From the NCBI GenBank assembly GCA_015520425.1, contig WAQC01000060.1:1-18549 (forward strand): DNA of 18,549 nucleotides, given 5' to 3'. The position numbers and the translations under genes are program-made. This document shows positions 12,359-18,549 of the stretch, one piece after another (the stretch's first letter is position 1; every line of letters begins with the position of its first letter). Source of the DNA: Candidatus Pelearchaeum sp. Its GTDB lineage: Archaea > Thermoproteota > Nitrososphaeria_A > Caldarchaeales > Caldarchaeaceae. The notes under the pieces were generated by a model. That model did no database searches, was not told where the DNA came from, and saw only the letters and a program-made list of their open reading frames with translations.

Positions 12359-15193
12359 TCACCCCAGTATTATGGTCATGTAGCGTAAGACCACCACTCC
12401 ATCTTCTACCATTATCGCACCCACATTTAAGCTATCTCCCTCAAGCCAGTAGAGAACCCTTCCAAGCCCCCTCTCCGTGACCCAGTTTTGGACGAACTCG
12501 TCCAGCCTTGCTTTTACGCTCTCAACGTCTCCCTCACTTATTAGGCGCGCAGAGCCCTCAAAGAAGACGAGGTTAGCGTTTATCTCTTCAGGCTCCTCAA
12601 CCCTAAGGCCAGAATCCTTAAGATGCTTGAGGACTATCTCAATCCTCTCCTCAAACGTAAGCTCCTTAACCTCTGGAGCGCTGGCTCCAGCGAGCTTGAA
12701 GAGGAAGTTTCTAAACGCCTCCTCAACACTATCGCCCAAGCCGACGAAATACTGGCCTGTGAAAGCAGCCCCAACCGCAGCCACAGTCCCTATCTGAGTA
12801 ACCACCACTCCCTCAGCCTGGCCCGCAGCTCCCGCGGGAGCTGTATAGACGGGGATTATATAGACTGGGTGCTGGCCGATGTTGTAGAGTATCCTCTCAC
12901 CTATGCGTGGTGGATTCTCAGGGTCGGTGGTGAGTAGCGTCTTGATTACCCTGAAATCGGGGTCGCGTTCAAGCGCCTGGCGTGCAGCCGTTGGTCCGAG
13001 GAGCTTCGTCTCAGACTCTGGTGGAACGGCGTAGAATATCATCTCGCCAGTATAGGGGTAGTCGTTCCTCACTACTATATATCCTGCCAGGTTCCTGCCC
13101 TGCGCTCCCCTCACCTCAAGCGAGAGAAGCCCCAGAAACTCCATCTTGCTAAAGCCCTGCGGCTTCTCCATAATATAATACACGCTAAGCCCCTGCGGGA
13201 CCTCGTAAAACTCGCGAGCCTGGATAAACGTGGCTGGGTCGGTAACGTGGTAGATGTTGAACATCTCTACACGCCACCTAAAGAGCTCGGCAGGATACCT
13301 AATCTGGTTCCTCAACCACTCAGGAACATCCGTAGTAATGTAGTCTGAATAAACCGTTTTGAAGAGCTGGGAGAAGAAATCATTACCCGTTACTATGATT
13401 TTGATTGTCCCGTCATACGCGTCTACGAGTGCGAAGCCTAGAAGGCGCGTGAAGGGGTTGCTGCGGGACCATGGTAGGTTGTCTGTCTTTAGGGCTACGA
13501 TTAGTGGTACCAGCCAGTTGGCGCGCTCGCCGTTGGTTACGGGGAGCATGTCCACCAGCTTCCCGTCTTGCCAGCGGTAGGCGAAGTAGGGGAGAACGAG
13601 CTGCACCCGCTCATGGACATCGCGGTAGCGGAGTAGGTGTATTGTCCTGTCTGGATAGCTTAGGAAGAATGTTATGTCAAATATCCAGCTCAGTGGTGGT
13701 GATACCTTAACCCCGCCACGGCCATCGTAGCGCACACCACCTATCTCGTCTGAGGTCTCCTTTCCCTCAATAATCGCAGCCCACGTAGTGCTGAACAAGC
13801 TATCAGCGCCACCCTCGCCATAGTATATGCGGCGCTCGCGGAAGAAGAGGCCAGGGTCAACCACATCTCCAGTATGCGCGTTAAGCATGAGGAAGCCCTC
13901 TGGAATATGGGTATAGACTAGATGCTCGTTATACCATAGGTCTGCCGCCGTTACTGTGGGAGGAAGTACGGGCTTCATAGAGGCGCTCCAGTATAGGGTG
14001 TCGTTAAAACGTAGAATGTCTGAGTCCTCAAACTGGACGTAGGGTATCAGGCCTATCTCTGGCTTGAGCTTGGCGAACGCGGCGTCCCAGTCCCAGAGAC
14101 GCACCCGCGAGAGTATATCCATGTTACTCTCTATGTAGCTGTCTATATTCTCAGGCGGTATGGTAACGAGGCTGAAGTTGTATGTCATTATCTTTATGTC
14201 GTCAAGCCGCGCCAGGTAGCGGTTTACCGCTATCTCCTGCGAGACATACGGGCCCTGCCACTCAAGCTTCTGGGCGTCGGCTATGCTGTTCTGGATAGTT
14301 ACCGCCGAGGCGACGGCCAGCGCTATCAATATGAGCGCACCAGCCCTGAGATAGATATTCCGCATAACAGGCATCTTACGCGAGTCCCAGTAAGCGAATA
14401 ACGCGAATATCGCAGAAGTTACGAAGGCCGCTGTAATGAAAATCTTTGTGTTGAAGTTTATGTAGTTTGAGAAGAAGATGTTAAACCCAGTCCAGGCGAG
14501 GCCTAGGCTGATTAATGCTTCTATTGTTGATGTCTTTATAGTCGCTACTCCCTTCTCTATGAATGAGATTACTGTATGTGTTATTACCTTGATTATCTGG
14601 GTCAGCCCTATCAGGAGTATGAGCCTTATCCCTATTGCGCTGAGTATGGGTGGTATTAGCAGAGTTAAAGCTGGCGCAGCCTTTATCACCACTTCAGCAC
14701 CTGTTGCTGAGCGCTGCTCAAACGCCGTGAAGGGGAGGGTGAAAATTCCTGGAACGTGCTGAAGGCCTGAATCCCAGCCGCTGACGCTTGCTATGAGTGT
14801 CATTCCAAAGAGGGCGTTGGACATTATCAGGGAGCCTATGAGCACCTTAGTTATCTGCCACATAACGAATGTGGTGGGCTGCAGCCTGAAGCGCTCAAAG
14901 TTGAAGAGCCGCGGATGGAACAGCCCACCGCGCATACTGGCGAGGAATGTACGGAGAGCCCATAGGGTAAGAGATTTTCTATCCCTTATGTTAAACCTGA
15001 CAAACGCTATAACTGCGAGAATTAGCCCGCCCACATAGCTGAAGAAGAACGGCCTGATATACAGGTCGCCGAACTCGCTTATGTTTAGAAAGACCTGTAG
15101 TAGCTGGTTTCCGATGAGAGAGAAGAGTAGGGCAAAGATGATGAAAGAGACTATCCAGATAATCGCCCTACCCCTGCGCCTATCCTCATACAT
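12359..15193 (-). CDS. UPF0182 (COG1615) family large membrane protein
   Basis: 944 residues, the normal size for UPF0182. The N-terminal third has about seven transmembrane helices (about 10-32, 47-66, 108-132, 170-205, 222-242, 250-268, 282-300). The rest is a large, probably outward-facing domain that starts with the family block after helix 7 (QGPYVSQEIAVNRYLARLDD), and contains RVRLWDWDAAF, LNAHTGDVVDPGLFF, IYYGEGGADSLF, DVPEWLRNQIRYPAELF and QREYEVP-like sequence (QAREFYEVPQGLSVYYIME). The function of UPF0182 is not established. A TATA box at 15233-15241 gives it a promoter separate from the TrmB-type gene 66 nt upstream, and it may carry the Hsp20-like gene as a second cistron. ATG 15193 leaves a leader of about 17 nt. 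Its stop codon context is unusual (see the following open frame). Confidence 0.88.
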   Translation of the reverse strand: MYEDRRRGRAIIWIVSFIIFALLFSLIGNQLLQVFLNISEFGDLYIRPFFFSYVGGLILAVIAFVRFNIRDRKSLTLWALRTFLASMRGGLFHPRLFNFERFRLQPTTFVMWQITKVLIGSLIMSNALFGMTLIASVSGWDSGLQHVPGIFTLPFTAFEQRSATGAEVVIKAAPALTLLIPPILSAIGIRLILLIGLTQIIKVITHTVISFIEKGVATIKTSTIEALISLGLAWTGFNIFFSNYINFNTKIFITAAFVTSAIFALFAYWDSRKMPVMRNIYLRAGALILIALAVASAVTIQNSIADAQKLEWQGPYVSQEIAVNRYLARLDDIKIMTYNFSLVTIPPENIDSYIESNMDILSRVRLWDWDAAFAKLKPEIGLIPYVQFEDSDILRFNDTLYWSASMKPVLPPTVTAADLWYNEHLVYTHIPEGFLMLNAHTGDVVDPGLFFRERRIYYGEGGADSLFSTTWAAIIEGKETSDEIGGVRYDGRGGVKVSPPLSWIFDITFFLSYPDRTIHLLRYRDVHERVQLVLPYFAYRWQDGKLVDMLPVTNGERANWLVPLIVALKTDNLPWSRSNPFTRLLGFALVDAYDGTIKIIVTGNDFFSQLFKTVYSDYITTDVPEWLRNQIRYPAELFRWRVEMFNIYHVTDPATFIQAREFYEVPQGLSVYYIMEKPQGFSKMEFLGLLSLEVRGAQGRNLAGYIVVRNDYPYTGEMIFYAVPPESETKLLGPTAARQALERDPDFRVIKTLLTTDPENPPRIGERILYNIGQHPVYIIPVYTAPAGAAGQAEGVVVTQIGTVAAVGAAFTGQYFVGLGDSVEEAFRNFLFKLAGASAPEVKELTFEERIEIVLKHLKDSGLRVEEPEEINANLVFFEGSARLISEGDVESVKARLDEFVQNWVTERGLGRVLYWLEGDSLNVGAIMVEDGVVVLRYMTIILG

Positions 15194-15232
15194 CTACTGT
15201 TCAGCCAACTTTTAGCCATGCTAACTGGCGAC

Positions 15233-15241
15233 ATTATAAGG
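15233..15241 (-). promoter_or_regulatory. TATA box of the UPF0182 gene
   Basis: CCTTATAAT on the minus strand lies about 43 bp before ATG 15193, predicting a start near 15210. The core CCTTATAAT is identical to that of the TrmB-family gene upstream, so the two genes share promoter sequence. Confidence 0.55.
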
Positions 15242-15259
15242 TTTGACCAGAAATAGGGG

Positions 15260-16039
15260 CTATCTTCTCCTGATTTGCGTCGCGTCGTTCCAGAGGTATC
15301 CGAAGTAGTTCCTGGCATATTTCGCCAGGCCAGGGTGGTCTGACCATATCGCTAGGAGAGGGCCACTCCCATCATCGCCAGCGAAGACTATCACAACCTC
15401 GCGCGAGTCAGCTATAACGCCGCCTCCGAACATCTGGTCTCTAACCCGAACCTCAGCAACATCAAGCAACTTCTTCAAGAAAGACTGCTCAACCGTGTTG
15501 GAGACCATTATCTGAACCTGACATCCGCGCGTACGTGCTGCGCCAGCTATTGACTGAATCATCATAACTATCTCCTTGTTCAGTGCTGGTGCTGCTATGA
15601 GTAGCTCCTGTTCGCAGCGCGTAGATACGTCACGTATAGTCTCCATTATGCTGGCCTCGCCTCTCAGTATCCATATATCAGGCCTCTCCTTAGCTCCCCT
15701 CTTCTCGTATATCGGCATAAGCTCGCTCAGTACGGTCTCCTCATTCCCCCTAAGCCGCTTCTCAAGCCTCAGGCGTAGAGACTCCAGCGCCGTGGCTGGG
15801 GACTTAGGCACATACCTAGCGGGCCTACCGCCATGTGTTTCAATAAAGCCCTTCTCGTCAAGCGCGCCCAGAACCTCATAAACCTTGGAATAAGGCACCT
15901 GCGCCGCTTCACTAATCTCGCTAGCGGTCATCGGGCCATTCTCCACCAGCGTTATGTATGCTCTGCTCTCATACTCAGTTAGGCCCAACTCCTGTAGCGC
16001 CTTCCTCACCCGCTCACTAACAGATGATTGCTGGGACAT
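15260..16039 (-). CDS. TrmB family transcriptional regulator
   Basis: 259 residues. The N-terminal winged helix (about 13-82) has the TrmB pattern: LQELGLTEYESRAYITLVEN, then MTASEISEAAQVPYSKVYEV, LGALDEKGFIE and the wing GGRPARYVPKSP. A charged helical linker (about 85-112, likely coiled coil for dimerisation) leads to a C-terminal effector part beginning RGEASIMETIRDVSTRCEQE and LLIAAPALNKE, as in TrmB-type proteins with a phospholipase-D-like core. The protein is shorter than sugar-binding TrmB of Thermococcus (about 340), so the sugar pocket domain is probably missing and the ligand is unknown. Two tandem TATCCTAC copies across its predicted transcript start suggest autoregulation. Its neighbours are UPF0182 downstream and a QueT-type transporter upstream. 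Confidence 0.9.
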   Translation of the reverse strand: MSQQSSVSERVRKALQELGLTEYESRAYITLVENGPMTASEISEAAQVPYSKVYEVLGALDEKGFIETHGGRPARYVPKSPATALESLRLRLEKRLRGNEETVLSELMPIYEKRGAKERPDIWILRGEASIMETIRDVSTRCEQELLIAAPALNKEIVMMIQSIAGAARTRGCQVQIMVSNTVEQSFLKKLLDVAEVRVRDQMFGGGVIADSREVVIVFAGDDGSGPLLAIWSDHPGLAKYARNYFGYLWNDATQIRRR

Positions 16040-16053
16040 AGCTGAACCGCCTA

Positions 16054-16069
16054 TATCCTACTATCCTAC
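16054..16069. repeat. Tandem TATCCTAC repeat, candidate operator of the TrmB gene
   Basis: Two exact, adjacent copies of TATCCTAC (16054-16061 and 16062-16069; GTAGGATA on the coding strand). They lie about 15-30 bp downstream of the TATA box and cover the expected transcript start, a common location for an archaeal repressor site. No third copy was noticed in the window. Confidence 0.4.
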
Positions 16070-16077
16070 TCAAGCAA

Positions 16078-16090
16078 CCTATTATAAGGT
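16078..16090 (-). promoter_or_regulatory. TATA box of the TrmB-family gene
   Basis: ACCTTATAATAGG on the minus strand is centred about 46 bp before ATG 16039, predicting a leader of about 20 nt. It lies in the 76-bp gap after the QueT-type gene, which also has a short T run on the minus strand (CGTTTTGTC, 16101-16109) that may end the upstream transcript. Confidence 0.55.
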
Positions 16091-16115
16091 TAAGGACTTG
16101 ACAAAACGATGCTAT

Positions 16116-16631
16116 CTATGTTTCAATTCTAAAGAAGCGTATGACAGCCTTAAGGAGGGCATAGCCAGCCAAGACTATTGCTATAAGAGAGCCTGTCAAG
16201 ACGCCTAACCATGTGTAGATAATTCCTGGGACGACTATTCCAAAGAGCTGGGTGTCTGGTATGTTGAGGAGTAGCTGTAGGTATGTTCCTACTATGAATG
16301 TTATTATGAGCGCCTGCACTATTGTGGCGAATAATAGTTTTCCACGGAAACGGAAGTTCATGGCCATCTTCCATGCGACGTAGGTGGCGACGAGATTCGC
16401 TAGGGTTCCTCCAACTATATCCACAACACCCAGCGGGCTAACGCTGTTAGCTATCAATGTCCCGATGGTAATCCCCACCACCGCTGACAGGCCAAAGACC
16501 ATAGAAAGAGGAAGAAGCATATCAGCAATCCTCACCTGCACAACCTCAAAGCTTATCCCAGCCAGCGCTATAACCCCAGCCGCGTACAGCGCAGCCAACA
16601 AAGCGGCAGTAGAGACATCTCTGAGCTTCAT
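16116..16631 (-). CDS. QueT family membrane transporter
   Basis: 171 residues from ATG 16631, five or six transmembrane helices. The block EVVQVRIADMLLPLSMVFGL, then GITIGTLIANSVSPLGVVDI and VGGTLANLVATYVAW matches the QueT family, including the conserved Q-x-R-I and SPLG(VI)VD(VI) motifs; the end GIIYTWLGVLTGSLIAIVLAG is also typical. QueT proteins are linked in bacteria to uptake of queuosine precursors, probably as S components of ECF transporters. Archaea make archaeosine from preQ0, so a 7-deazaguanine is a reasonable but unproven substrate. A TTG at 16643 is also in frame; the TATA-like TATTTTAT at 16664-16671 fits the ATG with an 11-nt leader. It is divergent from the Tes-like gene. 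Confidence 0.82.
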   Translation of the reverse strand: MKLRDVSTAALLAALYAAGVIALAGISFEVVQVRIADMLLPLSMVFGLSAVVGITIGTLIANSVSPLGVVDIVGGTLANLVATYVAWKMAMNFRFRGKLLFATIVQALIITFIVGTYLQLLLNIPDTQLFGIVVPGIIYTWLGVLTGSLIAIVLAGYALLKAVIRFFRIET

Positions 16632-16663
16632 ACCAGAAATCAAAAACCAGTCCCCAAACCTAG

Positions 16664-16671
16664 ATAAAATA
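16664..16671 (-). promoter_or_regulatory. TATA-like element of the QueT-type gene
   Basis: TATTTTAT on the minus strand, about 36 bp before ATG 16631. It faces away from the Tes-like promoter at 16728-16735; about 60 bp separate the two elements and I see no other structure between them. Confidence 0.45.
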
Positions 16672-16727
16672 CTATTTTCTCAACAATCTACATACTCTCT
16701 TTATCAGGGTTATTCGTATGGAAATCC

Positions 16728-16735
16728 TTATAAAA
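16728..16735 (+). promoter_or_regulatory. TATA box of the Tes-like radical SAM gene
   Basis: TTATAAAA is centred about 42 bp before ATG 16774, giving a predicted start near 16757 and a leader of about 17 nt that includes GTGA (16762-16765), a partial ribosome site eight bases before the ATG. Confidence 0.6.
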
Positions 16736-16773
16736 AGTCCCACAGGCCTCGCCGCCTGGAAGTGAAGATAGAG

Positions 16774-18471
16774 ATGGCCGTTATAACGGAGTCTGAAATT
16801 CTCCAGAAGAGCAAAAGGAAGCTTGTCACGAAGACTAGGAGCATCTGTCCTGAGTGTAACAGGATACTCCCTGCCGACGTGGTGGAGGAGGATGGCAAGA
16901 TTAAGATTTACAAGACCTGCCCTAAGCATGGGGAGTTTGACGACCTCTACTTCGGAGATGCTGAGATGTACTACAAGTTCGCCCGCTGGCTCCACGATGG
17001 TAAGGGTACAGGAAACCCGAATGTTGAGATGCCTAAATGCGCATGCCCAGCCAACTGCGGGCTCTGTAGCAGCCACCTAAGCCACTCAGGTCTGGCTAAC
17101 CTCGTAATCACAAACCGCTGCGACCTACACTGCTGGTATTGCTTCTTCTATGCTGAGAAGGCTGGCTACATCTACGAGCCTACGCTAGACCAGATACGCG
17201 AGATGGCCGAGGCGCTCAAGGCAGAACGCCCAGTCCCAGGCAACTCTATACAAATCACAGGAGGCGAGCCCACGCTCCGCGACGACCTGCCAGATATAAT
17301 ACGGATAATCAAACAAGCAGGCGTTGACCATGTACAGTTGAACACAAACGGAATAAGGCTGAGCCATGACCTGGAGTACTTCAGAAAGCTGAAGGAGGCA
17401 GGCGTAAGTAACCTTTACATGAGCTTTGACGGCGTAACCCCGAAGACAAACCCGAAGAACCACTGGGAGGTTCCTAAAGTTCTTGAAAACGCGCGTAAAG
17501 TGGGCGTAGGGATAGTTCTAGTCCCAACAGTTATCAAGAGCGTAAACGACCACGAGCTCGGAGACATAATCAGGTTCGGCTTCAAGAATATAGATGTGAT
17601 AAGGGCTGTAAACTTCCAGCCCGTCTCGCTCACGGGTAGGATGCCCAAGAAGGAGCGCGAGAAGTATAGGATAACTATACCTGACTGTATAATCAGGATA
17701 GAGGAGCAGACTAATGGAGAGATACCGCGCGACGCATGGTTCCCAGTCCCCGCATGCACGCCGTTGACACACTTCATAGAAGCGCTCACAAGAAGAGCGC
17801 ACTACGAGCTGAGCATACACTTCGCCTGCGGCGCAGGCACATATGTCTTCAAAGACGGCGACAAGATGATACCGATAACAGAGTTCGTTGATATTGAAGG
17901 GCTAATCAAATACCTACAAGACAAGACAGAAGAGATTGAAGCAGGAAAGAACAGGTGGTGGGTAGCCACAAAAGTTCTCTTCAACCTAGGCAAGTTCATC
18001 AACGAGAAGAAACAACCAAGCGGAATGAACCTAAAGCGTATGCTGTATGACATAATGATAAAACACGACTACAGCAGCGTAGGCAAATGGCACCTAAGAA
18101 GCATGTTCCTAGGAATGATGCACTTCATGGACAAATACAACCACGACGAAGAGCGCCTAAGGCGCTGCGACATACACTACCTTACTCCTGATATGCGTAT
18201 AATACCTTTCTGCGCCTTCAACGTCATCCCAGAATGGTATCGTGACAGGATACAGGCACAGTATGGAATACCGATAGAGGAGTGGGAACGGAGAACAGGC
18301 AGAAAACTAAAAGACGACTTCTACAAACGCAAACTACCTACAAAGCAACCCGCCATACCCATGGCATCAACAAAAACAGCTGGATTCGGAGGAGCTAAAG
18401 CGGTGCCAGTCATACAAGGCGGCTCTGGAAAAGAGGAGAGCTGCGGCCCATCATGTGCTTGTAGCCATTAG
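16774..18471 (+). CDS. tes: Radical SAM tetraether lipid synthase-like protein (Tes family)
   Basis: 565 residues. It matches the MJ0619/Tes layout: an N-terminal metal-binding knuckle with CPECN (25-29) and CPKHG (49-53), a cysteine cluster CACPANCGLC (89-98), the radical SAM CxxxCxxC as CDLHCWYC (116-123), GGEPT (163-167) and the NTNG strand (190-193), then C-terminal cysteines in VPACTPL, FACGAG, RRCDIHY and PFCAFN for auxiliary clusters. Tes joins the phytanyl tails of two archaeal ether lipids to make membrane-spanning GDGT or macrocyclic lipids. Paralogues exist, so the reaction could differ. The tail ends ESCGPSCACSH, an unusual cysteine cluster (557, 561, 563). ATG 16774 follows a TATA box and partial ribosome site; an in-frame GTG at 16762 is possible. 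The frame is open further upstream, but that part is antisense to the QueT-type gene. Confidence 0.85.
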   Translation: MAVITESEILQKSKRKLVTKTRSICPECNRILPADVVEEDGKIKIYKTCPKHGEFDDLYFGDAEMYYKFARWLHDGKGTGNPNVEMPKCACPANCGLCSSHLSHSGLANLVITNRCDLHCWYCFFYAEKAGYIYEPTLDQIREMAEALKAERPVPGNSIQITGGEPTLRDDLPDIIRIIKQAGVDHVQLNTNGIRLSHDLEYFRKLKEAGVSNLYMSFDGVTPKTNPKNHWEVPKVLENARKVGVGIVLVPTVIKSVNDHELGDIIRFGFKNIDVIRAVNFQPVSLTGRMPKKEREKYRITIPDCIIRIEEQTNGEIPRDAWFPVPACTPLTHFIEALTRRAHYELSIHFACGAGTYVFKDGDKMIPITEFVDIEGLIKYLQDKTEEIEAGKNRWWVATKVLFNLGKFINEKKQPSGMNLKRMLYDIMIKHDYSSVGKWHLRSMFLGMMHFMDKYNHDEERLRRCDIHYLTPDMRIIPFCAFNVIPEWYRDRIQAQYGIPIEEWERRTGRKLKDDFYKRKLPTKQPAIPMASTKTAGFGGAKAVPVIQGGSGKEESCGPSCACSH

Positions 18472-18481
18472 ATTCCATATC

Positions 18482-18497
18482 ACTCTAATTTTTATTG
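18482..18497 (+). terminator. T-rich terminator after the Tes-like gene
   Basis: Shortly after the stop at 18471 the sequence ACTCTAATTTTTATTG provides a T5 run, the usual archaeal termination signal. Confidence 0.45.
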
Positions 18498-18534
18498 TAG
18501 TTGTAGCATAGTGAAAAATGCTCAGCGCACATGG

Positions 18535-18542
18535 TTATAAAA
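18535..18542. promoter_or_regulatory. TATA-like box at the right window edge
   Basis: TTATAAAA, identical to the Tes TATA box, lies at the end of the window. It may be the promoter of a gene starting just outside; its direction cannot be settled. Confidence 0.3.
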
Positions 18543-18549
18543 TGTCCTA

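Noticed and set aside
12477..15038. Plus-strand frames opposite the UPF0182 gene.
   Set aside because: No recognisable domains, no promoters or ribosome sites, and fully covered by the minus-strand gene.
16120..16129. TTTCAATTCT, resembling the ATTGAAA end of some archaeal CRISPR repeats.
   Set aside because: Single copy at the end of the QueT-type gene with no spacing pattern or second repeat.
16384..16773. The open frame of the Tes-like gene extends about 390 nt upstream of ATG 16774.
   Set aside because: This part is antisense to the QueT-type gene and contains the divergent promoters; its translation is serine/threonine/proline-rich and unlike Tes N-termini.

Overview
The window looks like a compact piece of chromosome from a thermophilic archaeon, probably of the Thermoproteota/Crenarchaeota type or a close relative. 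The evidence is a group II chaperonin (thermosome), the archaeal RNA polymerase subunit Rpo6/RpoK, an archaeal myo-inositol-1-phosphate synthase, a tetraether-lipid-synthase-like radical SAM protein, and heavy use of ATA/AGG/AGA codons. TATA boxes sit about 25-30 bp before many start codons, which fits leaderless transcripts. I cannot name the genus. No rRNA, tRNA, CRISPR array, insertion sequence or prophage was seen.

Layout. Positions 1-3624 (minus strand): a 3'-truncated acetyl-CoA-synthetase-family gene with its own promoter. Upstream of it lies a likely operon of a NagD-type HAD phosphatase, a two-CBS-domain protein and the biotin transporter subunit BioY. Positions 3701-6566 (plus): a second AMP-forming acyl-CoA synthetase, then inositol-1-phosphate synthase. 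Positions 6572-10017 (minus): a divergent DUF763 protein, a tiny two-helix membrane protein translationally coupled to rpoK, and the thermosome. Positions 10187-11919: a short ribbon-helix-helix gene missed by length-limited ORF calling, an unrecognised protein built from two tandem repeats (minus), and a COG1709-like HTH regulator whose start lies only 6 bp from that protein's start. Positions 11906-16039 (minus): a membrane-anchored Hsp20-like protein, a UPF0182 giant membrane protein, and a TrmB-family regulator. Positions 16116-18471: a QueT-family transporter (minus) diverging from the Tes-like radical SAM enzyme (plus).

Themes. Two acyl-CoA ligases flank a small vitamin/phosphatase operon. 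BioY would supply biotin, the cofactor of acyl-CoA carboxylases, which would connect to acyl-CoA metabolism, but this link is inferred only. Inositol phosphate synthase and the Tes-like enzyme point to archaeal lipid polar heads and membrane-spanning tetraether lipids. Thermosome and the Hsp20-like protein are protein-quality-control factors.

The most notable signals are these. (1) The UPF0182 stop codon is followed in the same frame by 40 open codons, including a transmembrane helix, running into the Hsp20-like gene with no ATG/GTG/TTG. (2) The first acyl-CoA synthetase has Gly where acetyl-CoA synthetases carry the acyl-pocket Trp. (3) Two mutually exclusive perfect hairpins lie downstream of the rpoK operon. 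(4) The repeat protein and the regulator start back to back. The genes are packed so tightly that several promoters must lie inside neighbouring coding regions.
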